A stretch of DNA of 64,000 bases. Source: Aquimarina latercula DSM 2041 (lineage in GTDB: Bacteria > Bacteroidota > Bacteroidia > Flavobacteriales > Flavobacteriaceae). The stretch covers positions 84,875 through 148,874 of the forward strand of contig NZ_KE387187.1 in the NCBI RefSeq assembly GCF_000430645.1, given 5' to 3'. Below the pieces are notes generated by a model. That model made no database searches. It had not been told where the DNA came from and saw nothing but the letters and a program-made list of their open reading frames with translations. Below are positions 42,862-51,943 of this stretch, one piece after another. The stretch's first letter is position 1. Each line of letters starts with the position of its first letter. The translations under genes and the position numbers were made by a program.

Positions 42862-42948
42862 AAATTAGGACATAGAATAGAAAAAAGTACTGGAATATTC
42901 TAGTATAGGACAACAATCAATTCTAATCACTAAAATGAGAAGAGCCCG

Positions 42949-43083
42949 TTGCCAACTATGTATAAGAATAATCCTAAATTAGGTGCTTAATCAAAGGTTA
43001 GTACCATTTTGTTACGCCTGATTTTCCTTCGAAAAATCCTCGCACACAAAACCGCACTATTCTTATACATTAAACGTTGGTAA
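42949..43083 (+). other. attC-like site 8
   Basis: TTGCCAAC (42949-42956) is opposite GTTGGTAA (43076-43083), and ATGTATAAGAATA (42958-42970) pairs perfectly with TATTCTTATACAT (43058-43070). The end block does not match the start of its own cassette, unlike sites 1 to 5, so the site may be recombinant. Confidence 0.72.
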
Positions 43084-43103
43084 ACATTTGAAGAAATTAA
43101 TTA

Positions 43104-43916
43104 ATGAACATAGAAGTTATTAAACCTTCAGATATTGAACTTCAAAAATACATTGAATGTTTTTATATTTTAACACATTCAAAAGAAGAAGGCAGAACAA
43201 CTTATTTTACATTTCCCAGTATTTTTTCTATAGTGTCAATTTCTTCTAATACAAATGTAGTTAGAACAAATAGGTTTATAAAAACTACAGAGTCTTCAAT
43301 ACTAAATTTTGATTCCAATTTAGACACTCGCTTCACAAATCCTATTTTGATTCAATATGAGGGTTACGTTAAAGAAATTACAACTTATTTTAAACCATTA
43401 GGTTTGAATGCCTTTTTAAATAGGCCACTTAATTATTATTGTAACTCAGATAAAACACAATTTTTACCTTTTTTAGATTATATGGATGTTATGAGTTCAA
43501 TTCTAAAAATAGCATCATCTGATAAAATAATGAAACTACTCGAAAATTACTGGTCTAGTAAACTAAAAAATGATAGGCCATTAAAGCTTGAAAAAGCCAT
43601 TAAAGCCATAATTGAAAATCCTAATAGATCAATCTCTTCAATCGCAAATGATAGTAATTTAAGTCACAAGACTTTAATTTCACATTTTAATAAAAACATG
43701 TGTAAAACCCCTACTGAATTTAGAAAAATCGTTCGTTTTAGGAAAACGCTAAAAAACAAAAAAGAAAATAATTTAACACAGTTAAGTTACTTGTCAAATT
43801 ATTTTGACCAAGCACATATGATTAAAGATTTTGATAAACTTACTGGTTACAAACCAAAAGATTTTTTTAAAAATTTAACCTCAATTGATGAAAAAATAAA
43901 TTGGATTTTCACATAA
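43104..43916 (+). CDS. AraC-family transcription regulator
   Basis: A 270-residue AraC protein with a DUF6597-like N-terminal domain (about 1-150) and the C-terminal double helix-turn-helix (about 165-262): S-I-A-N-D-S-N-L-S-H-K-T-L-I, then Y-F-D-Q-A-H-M-I-K-D-F and G-Y-K-P-K-D-F-F. The ATG lies 28 bp after a cassette boundary. It is followed by an acetyltransferase gene in the same cassette. Confidence 0.85.
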   Translation: MNIEVIKPSDIELQKYIECFYILTHSKEEGRTTYFTFPSIFSIVSISSNTNVVRTNRFIKTTESSILNFDSNLDTRFTNPILIQYEGYVKEITTYFKPLGLNAFLNRPLNYYCNSDKTQFLPFLDYMDVMSSILKIASSDKIMKLLENYWSSKLKNDRPLKLEKAIKAIIENPNRSISSIANDSNLSHKTLISHFNKNMCKTPTEFRKIVRFRKTLKNKKENNLTQLSYLSNYFDQAHMIKDFDKLTGYKPKDFFKNLTSIDEKINWIFT

Positions 43917-43979
43917 GGGTAAAATCTGTACAATTCTACTTTACAATAATTGCTGATTTTTGGCTATCAAAATAAAAAG

Positions 43980-44480
43980 ATGATAGAGATTACAAATGCA
44001 GTTTTATATGCTGATTTTGAAATTATTGAAAGTTTAGTTAAGCAAATTTTACATAAATTTTATGACCCAGTTATTCCAAAAGAACATACTAAATATTTCA
44101 TAAATAAGTATCAAACAGCAAAAGCAATAGAGCAACAGGTTGAGAATGGAAGTAATTATTTTTTACTTAAATATAAAGGCTTGAATGTTGGTTATCTCGC
44201 CCTAAATAAAACGTCTGATTTTTTGTTATTAGATAAGTTATACCTACTAGAAGATTATAGAGGTAAAAAGATTGGTAAAAAGGCAATTGAATTTACTGAT
44301 AGTTTCGCTAGAAAAATGAATATTTCAAGAATTGAATTAATCGTACACAAAGAAAACCTTAAAACAATAGAATTTTATAAAAAAATGGAGTTTAAATTAC
44401 TAGACATAGTACCTAACCATTTCGAGACTGGTCAAATTATTGAAAATTATCAAATGGCAAAAATATTAGTAACAAAGTAA
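43980..44480 (+). CDS. GNAT-family N-acetyltransferase
   Basis: A 166-residue acetyltransferase: L-D-K-L-Y-L-L-E-D-Y-R-G-K-K-I-G-K-K is the acetyl-CoA loop, then I-E-L-I-V-H-K-E-N and A/I-E-F-Y-K-K-M-E-F. The ATG at 43980 is chosen over a TTG ten codons upstream. It is cotranscribed with the AraC gene, and its stop abuts attC-like site 9. Confidence 0.87.
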   Translation: MIEITNAVLYADFEIIESLVKQILHKFYDPVIPKEHTKYFINKYQTAKAIEQQVENGSNYFLLKYKGLNVGYLALNKTSDFLLLDKLYLLEDYRGKKIGKKAIEFTDSFARKMNISRIELIVHKENLKTIEFYKKMEFKLLDIVPNHFETGQIIENYQMAKILVTK

Positions 44481-44672
44481 AACGTCTACAATGTAAAAAA
44501 ACACAGGGCAAAGACAATTTGAAAGATCAGTTCTTTTCTGTGATATCGCCACTATAAAATATGGCATTTAGAACAAAAAAGATAAAAGCAAAACATTTAT
44601 ATTTGGATTAGTACCAATCCGAAATGTACCGCTCATCACCTGCCCTACATTTCTTATACTAGACGGTTAACC
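44479..44672 (+). other. attC-like site 9
   Basis: The arms GTCTAC...CAGGGCA (44484-44510) and TGCCCTACATTTCTTATACT..AGAC (44641-44664) pair imperfectly over about 24 bp. The shared interior (CGCCACTATAAAATATGGC) is present. The right end is GTTAACC at 44666, 19 bp before the next gene. Confidence 0.7.
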
Positions 44673-44684
44673 ATAATTATAAAT

Positions 44685-45383
44685 ATGAATATAACTATTA
44701 ATACATTTCTACTTTCACTTTTATTCTACTACTCTTATTCTCAAACTAGTAAAATTACTGTTATTATACCTGATTGTGGAGTAGATTCTCAATGGAAAGA
44801 AATAAAAGCAGACGTAAACGAAGCATATTGGGGTGTTTATGAGAAAAAAAAGTACCATAACAGGGGTAATTTTCTAATTAAAAAATATGATAATACTAAA
44901 TCTACTATCCCAAAGTTTTTAATAAAGGGGTTAAATTTAAAAGATAGTATTTTTACAACAGGAAAATGGGTAAATAGAATGTTGTACCCAGGAGAATCAA
45001 TTCCATTTTCTGTCTATAGCATAGAAGATGAGCAGAATAGCAAAAATTACTTTCTCTACGCTAAAGGGAATATAATTGAAACAGAAAAAGGTGAGTTTCC
45101 ATATTTTAAGAAAATTAAAAATTATGAACTTGTTGTAGATTCATACAACGATAAAACTCGTCAAACAATTAGAAAAATGGATTTTTTTTCTTTTCCTTCT
45201 GGTGGTTTTGAAGGAGGAGTATTTATCCATTGGATTGGAGACTTGAATGGAGATAAGCTACTTGATATGTTAATTGGAACTTCTGAACATTATGCTGGAT
45301 CAACGCTTTCAATATTTTTATCCAACAATATTTCTAAAGAGTTATTTAAAGAATATAACGTTGGAGGATGTTCCTGGGATTAA
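44685..45383 (+). CDS. Exported hypothetical protein, 232 aa
   Basis: A 232-residue protein with a signal peptide (L-L-S-L-L-F-Y-Y-S-Y-S, cleavage near residue 20). Near the C-terminus, W-I-G-D-L-N-G-D-K-L-L-D-M-L-I resembles an FG-GAP/VCBS-type calcium-binding strand, common in surface proteins of Bacteroidota, but only one repeat is seen. Otherwise unknown. It starts 19 bp after the boundary of site 9. Confidence 0.7.
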   Translation: MNITINTFLLSLLFYYSYSQTSKITVIIPDCGVDSQWKEIKADVNEAYWGVYEKKKYHNRGNFLIKKYDNTKSTIPKFLIKGLNLKDSIFTTGKWVNRMLYPGESIPFSVYSIEDEQNSKNYFLYAKGNIIETEKGEFPYFKKIKNYELVVDSYNDKTRQTIRKMDFFSFPSGGFEGGVFIHWIGDLNGDKLLDMLIGTSEHYAGSTLSIFLSNNISKELFKEYNVGGCSWD

Positions 45384-45418
45384 CATTATATATAATAATA
45401 TTAAAAACAAGTTACTGA

Positions 45419-46114
45419 ATGATAGAAATCATTGATTTAAGTCAAGAAATTTACGAGGGAATGCCTGTTTATAAAGACCTTCCACAAGTTAAAATGACAG
45501 TTCATAATTCCCATGAAGAATGGAATGGAATAAAAAACCCAAAAATTAAAACACCAGCTGTTCATAAATTAGAATTAGGGGAACATACCGGAACACACGT
45601 TGATGCAATAAACCATATGGCAATTGAACATAAAGGAAAATCAATTGACAAAATGCCTTTATCCATGTTCTATACTCAAGGAATTTGTTTAGACTTTTCT
45701 CATAAAGGACTAAAAGAATTAATTGAACCTAATGAAATTGAAAATGCTTGTATAGAGGCTAATTTGAAAATAGAAAAAGGAGATACTGTATTGATTTATA
45801 CTGATCATTATCGAAAAAACTTTAATGGAAAAGATTGGGGTAATGGACCTGGGATTTCTACAGAAACTGCTCGTTGGTTAGGAGAAAAAAAAATATCAGC
45901 TTTCGGAGTTGAAACGATGTCACCTGGAGTTCCGGGAATCTCAAATAAAAAAGTGCATCATATTTGTGGAGAATTGAATTTTACACATTACGAGAATATG
46001 ATAAATCTACATCTGCTAATCGGTAGAGGAAGATTTCGATTTATTGGACTTCCACTGAAAATTAAAGGAGGAACAGGTTCACCTGTTAGAGCTATCGCAG
46101 TATTCGAAAAATAA
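45419..46114 (+). CDS. Cyclase / kynurenine formamidase-like hydrolase
   Basis: A 231-residue member of the cyclase family (PF04199 type). The metal motif H-T-G-T-H-V-D is intact (about residues 59-65), as are D-L-S-Q-E-I-Y-E-G-M-P at the start and G-V-E-T-M-S-P-G. Family enzymes hydrolyse amides or lactones, such as N-formylkynurenine; no other tryptophan-pathway gene is nearby, so the substrate is open. The gap to the previous gene is 35 bp. Confidence 0.9.
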   Translation: MIEIIDLSQEIYEGMPVYKDLPQVKMTVHNSHEEWNGIKNPKIKTPAVHKLELGEHTGTHVDAINHMAIEHKGKSIDKMPLSMFYTQGICLDFSHKGLKELIEPNEIENACIEANLKIEKGDTVLIYTDHYRKNFNGKDWGNGPGISTETARWLGEKKISAFGVETMSPGVPGISNKKVHHICGELNFTHYENMINLHLLIGRGRFRFIGLPLKIKGGTGSPVRAIAVFEK

Positions 46115-46240
46115 CAACTTTGGCTACACCCTATAAAGCTAATTATTTACTAAATTTAGTGCTCTAACCAGGCATTAAAATCATTTTATGTTAAACCCTA
46201 TATACAATCAGGACTAATATGAAAAATAAATAACAGAAGA

Positions 46241-46798
46241 ATGTCAGAATTAAATTCACTATTTGTTAAGGTAAAAATTAAAAAGAATAAACTTGATGAT
46301 TTTCTAAAATCAAAACCAAAGCAACTAAAGATAGATGCCAACTGGTTGGAATGGTGGGATTCAAGAGAAATGTACGGGAAAAATGAACTTTCTCAAGACG
46401 ACCTTTCTAGTTATGAACAACCGGATAATCAAAGTATCGTAGATACTTGGAAGAATAATAAACGAAGTGGAGGATTTTCTGAATATGATTCAGAAAATGG
46501 AATTTGGAACTTTGGAATAGTTTTTTTCGGAGAGAACTATTATGAAATGATTCCAGGATTTGGATTCATAAAAAGTATTGCGGATTATATCGAACATGAT
46601 ATTGGTAATTTTGCTATAGTCTTCGACTTTTTCTGGGGTAGTAATGAGGTAAATGCTTTTATAGATTTTAATGAAGAGAAAGGGTGTTTTAAGCCTACGG
46701 CTAAAGTAAAATCAGATATCAATCCAGAAAATCTGAAGTATGCAGAAATTTATTTGAACAAAAAAACAGAAGAATTTTCTAAAGCGCATGAAGATTAA
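46241..46798 (+). CDS. Hypothetical protein, 185 aa
   Basis: A 185-residue soluble acidic protein, rich in tryptophan near the N-terminus (N-W-L-E-W-W-D-S-R) and in aromatic strands in the middle (F-F-G-E-N-Y-Y-E-M-I-P). The layout suggests one alpha/beta domain similar to immunity-type small proteins, but no family is recognised. Confidence 0.6.
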   Translation: MSELNSLFVKVKIKKNKLDDFLKSKPKQLKIDANWLEWWDSREMYGKNELSQDDLSSYEQPDNQSIVDTWKNNKRSGGFSEYDSENGIWNFGIVFFGENYYEMIPGFGFIKSIADYIEHDIGNFAIVFDFFWGSNEVNAFIDFNEEKGCFKPTAKVKSDINPENLKYAEIYLNKKTEEFSKAHED

Positions 46799-47006
46799 TA
46801 GCTAAATTAACTACCCCTAACCTATCGTATACCTGCGTTTCCAAAAACACTCGAGAAATCTTTCTTTAAAGGAAATTTCACCTAATCAGTTAGTTACTTT
46901 TTTTAGAGTTTTACAATAAAATTAGATTGGATGTAATAAATGATTAGCATTATACTTAGTGAAAATTCTAAAGAGAAATTATTCTTTACTTTTGAAACTG
47001 ACAAAA

Positions 47007-47831
47007 ATGAGCTTCGAATTAATGAGTACCACACAACCAACAAAGAATATAGCAAAAACAGTATGGCCTTGGTTTAGAAAGGCAATTGTATTAATATTAT
47101 TCTCTTTAGTGGTAAATCATTTAGCTGCAAGCGATAATTTTCTAGATAGTGAATCCTATAGATTCCCTTTAGTTGGTTTTTTGTTTACTATTATTTTATC
47201 CATTCTTGTTGTAGTTATAGCACATTTTAATTTTAAATTTTACGAGAAAAAACATTTTTCTAAAAAAATAGAAAGCGTTACAATCATAAGATTTATGGCT
47301 TCTACTCTAGGATATATTACAGTAATTTATGTCCCTGTAAATATCATTGTAGGAATAGTTATAGATGGAGAAATACAATTTTATTACACTTTAATTGGTT
47401 TGCTAATTACCTTATTAATATGTTTTATTCTCATAGGTTTATTATATGCCCAAGACGTATACAATTTATATAAGTTATCTATAAAAGATGCAGAAATCAC
47501 TATAGATAGCGGAGCGAAAATAAAGAAGCTTACCTATGAAAATATTGCGTGCTTTTATAGCGAAAACAAAATTGTGTATACTGTTCAGAATGATGGTACA
47601 ACAATTAACACCGATTTTACATTAAATGAGCTCGAAGAAAAAATAAACGATCAATTATTTTTTAGAGCCAATCGACAAATTATCATCCATAAAGATACTG
47701 TAGACCTAATCGAAAAGATTGAAAATGGCAAGTTGCGTATTCGGTTAAAAGCTTTCATTAAAAATGATGCAATCGCAGAAATCAATATCAGTCGTTACAA
47801 GCGAAAAATATTTATGGATTGGTTTCAATAA
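47007..47831 (+). CDS. LytTR-family regulator with membrane domain
   Basis: A 274-residue protein from the ATG at 47007 (ATG 47022 is also possible; a GTG at 46959 is less likely). Four transmembrane helices (about residues 18-165) are followed by a LytTR DNA-binding domain (about 175-274): L-T-Y-E-N-I-A-C-F-Y-S-E, F-F-R-A-N-R-Q-I-I-I-H and the final K-R-K-I-F-M-D-W. A membrane-bound transcription regulator. It precedes a CPBP membrane protease gene. Confidence 0.85.
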   Translation: MSFELMSTTQPTKNIAKTVWPWFRKAIVLILFSLVVNHLAASDNFLDSESYRFPLVGFLFTIILSILVVVIAHFNFKFYEKKHFSKKIESVTIIRFMASTLGYITVIYVPVNIIVGIVIDGEIQFYYTLIGLLITLLICFILIGLLYAQDVYNLYKLSIKDAEITIDSGAKIKKLTYENIACFYSENKIVYTVQNDGTTINTDFTLNELEEKINDQLFFRANRQIIIHKDTVDLIEKIENGKLRIRLKAFIKNDAIAEINISRYKRKIFMDWFQ

Positions 47832-47955
47832 AAGATGCCAAAAACTACCGACTATTCAGTTGTAAATTTCGACCATTCAGTAAAAACATGAGTATTTAAA
47901 GGGGATTTCAGAGATTTTGTTCATTATTTCGTTTAGAATTTAAAATCAAAAAACA

Positions 47956-48615
47956 ATGAACAAAATCACCTTACGTCAAATATTAATTCCATTAATTACC
48001 ATTGCAATCATCTGCTTTCTTTGGTTTGGACCGTTTCGTATAACCATAGAAAACATCATTATTTCTATATTAATCATTATAGCAAATTATATAGAATATA
48101 AAGAAAAAGCATTTTCAGAACTTGGATTTCAACGTGAAAAATTTACGTTCAAAAACATTTTAGTACTTGCTCCATTAGTCGCATTAGGGCTCTTTATTTT
48201 TTATGTCTTTATATTGGTTCCTGGGATCACAAAATTCACAGGAAATCCTATTGATTATTCTGCTTTTGATCAATTAAAAGGAAATCTTCCCGCCTTTTTA
48301 ATTACTTTATTATTAGTGTGGGCCACCGCAGGGTTTGGAGAAGAAATTATTTTTCGTGGTTATTTTATGCGACAATTTGTAAAATTCTTTGGAGAAAGCA
48401 AAATCAGTATTGCGCTTAATATTATCCTAATTACTGGTTTTTTTGGCTTTATGCATAGTTATCAAGGAATTACCGGACAACTTGTTACTTGGATTGTGGG
48501 AGCGCTCTTGGCCTGGATATTCTACTTGCGTAAATACGATTTGTGGTTTCTGATTTCCGTACACGGTTTTTTTAACACCATCGCTTTAAGTTGTATTTAC
48601 TTTGATTTGGTATAA
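47956..48615 (+). CDS. CPBP-family intramembrane metalloprotease
   Basis: A 219-residue membrane protein with about six helices and the CPBP (CAAX protease/bacteriocin-processing) motifs: G-E-E-I-I-F-R-G near residue 129 and F-G-F-M-H near 168, then F-F-N-T near the end. It could process lipidated or small peptide substrates; no bacteriocin gene is beside it. The preceding LytTR regulator may control it. Confidence 0.88.
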   Translation: MNKITLRQILIPLITIAIICFLWFGPFRITIENIIISILIIIANYIEYKEKAFSELGFQREKFTFKNILVLAPLVALGLFIFYVFILVPGITKFTGNPIDYSAFDQLKGNLPAFLITLLLVWATAGFGEEIIFRGYFMRQFVKFFGESKISIALNIILITGFFGFMHSYQGITGQLVTWIVGALLAWIFYLRKYDLWFLISVHGFFNTIALSCIYFDLV

Positions 48616-48716
48616 CGATTCCCAGCAACAATACATAGATCTTTTTTGGAACTATAATTTATTATAAAAATAAAAATTAATTTTACCTAGACTATTGAGA
48701 ACTATAATCACAAAAA

Positions 48717-49691
48717 ATGAAGCAAATTCAATCAATAATCTTATTTCTACTCTTCATCAATTTTGGATGTAAAAACTCAATAGTTGAAAAGCCGGAAAAG
48801 GCATTGGGTCAATCTAAAAAAAATCTACAATCAAAACCAATAGTAAGTTTTACATTCGACGATGGAAATACATCCGATATAGCAAATTTCAAATTTGAGG
48901 AATGGAACAAAATGATTTTAACAAATCTTGACAAAGAAAATCTAAAAGCTATATTCTTCGTTACAGGAAAAAATAAATCCAGTAAAAAAGGCCAATTTTT
49001 GCTTAAAAGTTGGAATGATAATGGGCATAAAATAGCGAATCACTCCTATTCTCATCCCAATTTTAATTCCGAAAAAAACGATTCACATCTTTTTGAAAAT
49101 GAACTCAAAAAAACAGATGTAATTATCTCAAAACTTAGCAATCATATCAAGCTTTTTCGATTTCCTTACTTAAAAGAAGGACAAAACCAAACAAAAGTTG
49201 ATAGCATTAGAAACATACTTAGCAAGCACAATTACTCGAATGGTTATGTAACTATAGATGCTTCGGATTGGTATGTAGATCAGCGCTTAATCAAAAGAAT
49301 AAAACAAGTTGGACTTGAAAAAGCAGATGTCGACAGGTTTAAAGACTTCTACTTAGATCATATTTTAGAACGAGCGAATTATTATGAAGAACTTTCTTAT
49401 AAAATGAACGGAAGACACATCAATCACACATTGTTGCTTCATCACAATCTAACATCTGCATTGTTTTTAGGAGATCTTATTAAGAAATTTAAAGAACAAG
49501 GTTGGGAAGTTATTGATGCCGATAAAGCTTTTGAAGATGAAATATTTACAAAGATTCCTACATCCGATTTTGCAGGAGAGAGTTTAATTTATTCAATGGC
49601 TAAACAATCAGAAAAATACGATCAGATATTGCGATATCCTGCAGAAGATAGTCGATACGAAAAAAACAAAATGGATGCACTTGGTCTTTAA
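48717..49691 (+). CDS. Polysaccharide deacetylase-like lipoprotein
   Basis: A 324-residue lipoprotein (lipobox F-G-C near residue 18). The NodB-type domain has S-F-T-F-D-D-G-N near 44-51, the metal histidines in H-S-Y-S-H-P-N, and F-R-F-P-Y; the late L-L-H-H-N strand matches motif 5. It probably removes acetyl groups from a surface or dietary polysaccharide. Confidence 0.87.
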   Translation: MKQIQSIILFLLFINFGCKNSIVEKPEKALGQSKKNLQSKPIVSFTFDDGNTSDIANFKFEEWNKMILTNLDKENLKAIFFVTGKNKSSKKGQFLLKSWNDNGHKIANHSYSHPNFNSEKNDSHLFENELKKTDVIISKLSNHIKLFRFPYLKEGQNQTKVDSIRNILSKHNYSNGYVTIDASDWYVDQRLIKRIKQVGLEKADVDRFKDFYLDHILERANYYEELSYKMNGRHINHTLLLHHNLTSALFLGDLIKKFKEQGWEVIDADKAFEDEIFTKIPTSDFAGESLIYSMAKQSEKYDQILRYPAEDSRYEKNKMDALGL

Positions 49692-49798
49692 CATAGAAGG
49701 ATTACCTAAATAATATTTTTAACTCCTTGTAACCAACAGAAAAACTAAAAAACGAGGTAACATTTTACCTTTTTATGATACATATATGAAACCCTGTA
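49692..49798 (+). other. Decayed attC-like remnant
   Basis: The right half (GGTAACATTTTAC...ATACATATATGAAACCCTGTAAC) resembles the right half of site 2, but the left arm is lost. Confidence 0.4.
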
Positions 49799-49817
49799 AC
49801 TTATCAAAACTTAAAAA

Positions 49818-50405
49818 ATGAAAAATATAACCTTATCGCTCTTGTTTTTTATGAGTATTGTTTCCAATATACACTCACAATCTAAGACTCAAGAATTATG
49901 GAAAAATACCGAAATAGGACCTGTAGTAGTATACTATTCCTTAGAAGAAGCTTTAAAAAACCCTGAAAAGGTCAGAGGTTTACAAATTAGAGATAAAGGG
50001 CTTGAAAAAATACCTAATGATATTGTCAAATTAGTTAATCTAGAATACTTAAGATTACATCATAATAAATTTGAGAAAATACCTGATTTCATTTTTAAAA
50101 TGAAGACAATTAAAGTTTTAGAAATTGGAGGGAATCGATTAAATGTAATACCCGAAGAAATTGGTCAAATGACTGGTTTAGAATATTTGGGATTAAAAGC
50201 TAATGGATTAACTACTCTTCCGAAGTCCATTGGTAATTTGACCAATTTAAAATATCTTGATTTAGATTTTAATCCATTAATAACACTCCCAGAATCCCTA
50301 AAAAAATTAACCCAATTAGAAACACTTTATTTCTCTCATGCTAAATTTTCAGATGAAGAAATAAAAAGAATAAAAGAACTACTACCTCATTATTTTGGAT
50401 CTTAA
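49818..50405 (+). CDS. Exported leucine-rich-repeat protein
   Basis: A 195-residue protein with a signal peptide (residues 1-20) and about five leucine-rich repeats of 23 residues (L-x-x-L-x-L-x-x-N-x-L/F-x-x-I/L-P). The repeats cover most of the mature protein, so it is a small binding scaffold outside the cytoplasm. It follows an attC remnant and precedes a SUKH-like gene. Confidence 0.87.
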   Translation: MKNITLSLLFFMSIVSNIHSQSKTQELWKNTEIGPVVVYYSLEEALKNPEKVRGLQIRDKGLEKIPNDIVKLVNLEYLRLHHNKFEKIPDFIFKMKTIKVLEIGGNRLNVIPEEIGQMTGLEYLGLKANGLTTLPKSIGNLTNLKYLDLDFNPLITLPESLKKLTQLETLYFSHAKFSDEEIKRIKELLPHYFGS

Positions 50406-50445
50406 AAAATCTAGTTACACCAATGTAAAACATTAGAAGATAAAT

Positions 50446-51321
50446 TTGAAACACATCATCGTAATAATGGGATTACTATCTTTTTTCGGAGCGAATAGTC
50501 AGAGTAATAAGAAAGAAAATTATGAAAATCTAACTTCCAAATTAAAGGATCGATTTAGAAATGAATTGAAAAGAGATTCTGAAAAAGAATTTAACCATGA
50601 ATTTATTCGAACTACAAATTTAGAACAGGAAATTGTAAATAAATATGGTTTTGACGAAGTCAAGCTTATATTTGAATCTCTAAATAGTAAAAACTATTAC
50701 ATACTTGGTAAATTCCCAGAAGATTGCCCTTGGGTAAAACATAATAAGAAGACAATTTTCGATTTTATTAACGATAACTTCAAACCAGTATCTAAAAGAA
50801 TTCCCGACCTAATTACTGTATTAAAAAACAGATGTCAATTTATTTATGCAGAGAAAAAGGAAAATGATTGGTATTTACATTACTTTCTCGACATGAAACT
50901 TTATGATAATAGAAGTTATTATAAAATATATACTGGAGGAGCACCTCTTTTACACGTAAAACCAAATAAAAATCTAAAATTATTTAACTGGGATGTTCCT
51001 AATGATTTAAAAACATTTTATAGCGTTCATAATGGATTTGGAGAAATATATGACGGTAATTTTGTGATGTCAAATGATGATATTAAAGTAATGGCCGAAA
51101 TGATGAATCCTATTTGTAAAGAACAAAATACACAACCTGAGGGGTATTCTTTTAACGATTTACTCGAATTCTATCCAGATGGCGCAGGAAATGCCCAATG
51201 CTTTTATAAAAACAACGAAAACTTAACAGTCGACTGGGATCATGAAATTTGGGAGATTTCTGGAGAAATGGGATTTTTTAATTTCATAAATGAACGGATG
51301 GCCGAAATCGATGAAGAATAA
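50446..51321 (+). CDS. SMI1/KNR4 (SUKH)-like protein with signal peptide
   Basis: A 291-residue protein. The start is TTG at 50446, giving a good signal peptide (I-I-V-I-M-G-L-L-S-F-F-G-A-N-S). The C-terminal part (about 180-285) has the SUKH pattern L-K-T-F-Y-S-V-H-N-G-F-G, then L-L-E-F-Y-P-D-G-A-G-N-A and W-D-H-E. SUKH proteins are often toxin immunity factors; no toxin gene is adjacent, and the exported form is unusual. Confidence 0.72.
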   Translation: MKHIIVIMGLLSFFGANSQSNKKENYENLTSKLKDRFRNELKRDSEKEFNHEFIRTTNLEQEIVNKYGFDEVKLIFESLNSKNYYILGKFPEDCPWVKHNKKTIFDFINDNFKPVSKRIPDLITVLKNRCQFIYAEKKENDWYLHYFLDMKLYDNRSYYKIYTGGAPLLHVKPNKNLKLFNWDVPNDLKTFYSVHNGFGEIYDGNFVMSNDDIKVMAEMMNPICKEQNTQPEGYSFNDLLEFYPDGAGNAQCFYKNNENLTVDWDHEIWEISGEMGFFNFINERMAEIDEE

Positions 51322-51425
51322 AATCAACTAAAATATCAAAATCACCAACTATCATTCATAAATTAATTTTATATCTATTAAGTTCTTATAATTTACCGGG
51401 CATCGTTTTTATAATTATATCTAGT

Positions 51426-51779
51426 GTGTTTTTTTACAATTCGCGATTTGAAAAAAACGTTTTTGATCATGTAAAAATTGTCAACGTGCTTGTGATTGAA
51501 GCACCTGAATCATGCAAAAACGTTTCTAAACTCACTTTTTGTAAAGTAAAATATAACGGAAGGGTTCATTTAATTAAGATTGGAAAATACTTTTGTAAAA
51601 ATATAGTTGGCAAAAAACGAATAAAAATGAAGACCAATTTTGATGGTTCCAGGCTAATTTTTATGAATCAAAAAGCTACAGATTTCAATAATAGTTTTGG
51701 AACTGGATTCATTTTTTTATTCTTTGGAGTTTTTTTAATCTATAATGGATATAAAAAATCGAAGAAAGATCCCAGTTAA
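51426..51779 (+). CDS. Two-helix membrane protein with unclear start
   Basis: A frame of 117 codons opens with GTG at 51426, but the same frame continues upstream through a hydrophobic stretch (L-P-G-I-V-F-I-I-I-S-S-V) without any ATG, GTG or TTG, so the true start is lost or uses ATT/ATA. The centre is a beta-rich domain resembling DUF3592-type proteins, and a second helix lies at about 92-110. It may be a decaying gene. Confidence 0.5.
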   Translation: MFFYNSRFEKNVFDHVKIVNVLVIEAPESCKNVSKLTFCKVKYNGRVHLIKIGKYFCKNIVGKKRIKMKTNFDGSRLIFMNQKATDFNNSFGTGFIFLFFGVFLIYNGYKKSKKDPS

Positions 51780-51789
51780 AAGAAACTTA

Positions 51790-51900
51790 ACACTGCAACA
51801 TACATATAATACCAAGAGTCAATTAATCAACCGAATGGTTATTGTATTTTTGGTAAAGTGTAAAACTTGCTCTGAATAATTAGTTAATCAACACCGAATA
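51790..51900 (+). other. Decayed attC-like remnant
   Basis: The stretch around 51812-51875 (AATTAATCAACCGAATGGTTATTGTATTTTTGGTAAAG) matches the interior of site 2 but both arms are eroded. Confidence 0.45.
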
Positions 51901-51943
51901 TCCTCAGTAGAAAACAATAAAACCGTGTTAAATACCCTTTGAA

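Larger units (their letters stand above)
25845..44672 (+). mobile_element. Integron-like gene cassette array without integrase
   Basis: A run of + strand genes separated by long imperfect palindromes. Cassettes start at GTT plus a variable block only 15-50 bp before the first start codon, and end with the reverse complement of that same block (10/10, 9/9, 9/9, 8/9 and 8/9 bases in the five clearest cassettes). Self-complementary ends of this kind are expected if each cassette passes through a circular or folded single-strand form, as in integrons. AAC and GTT are constant but the canonical GTTRRRY is followed only in part. No tyrosine recombinase lies in the window. Confidence 0.72.

Noticed and set aside
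33439..44672. Regular intergenic repeats might be a CRISPR array or a repeat-only mobile element
   Set aside because: The repeats are 130-200 bp, spaced by whole genes, and internally palindromic. There are no short spacers and no cas gene.
50446..51321. Immunity gene of a polymorphic toxin locus (SUKH domain)
   Set aside because: No large toxin, Rhs or VgrG gene lies nearby, and the protein is exported.
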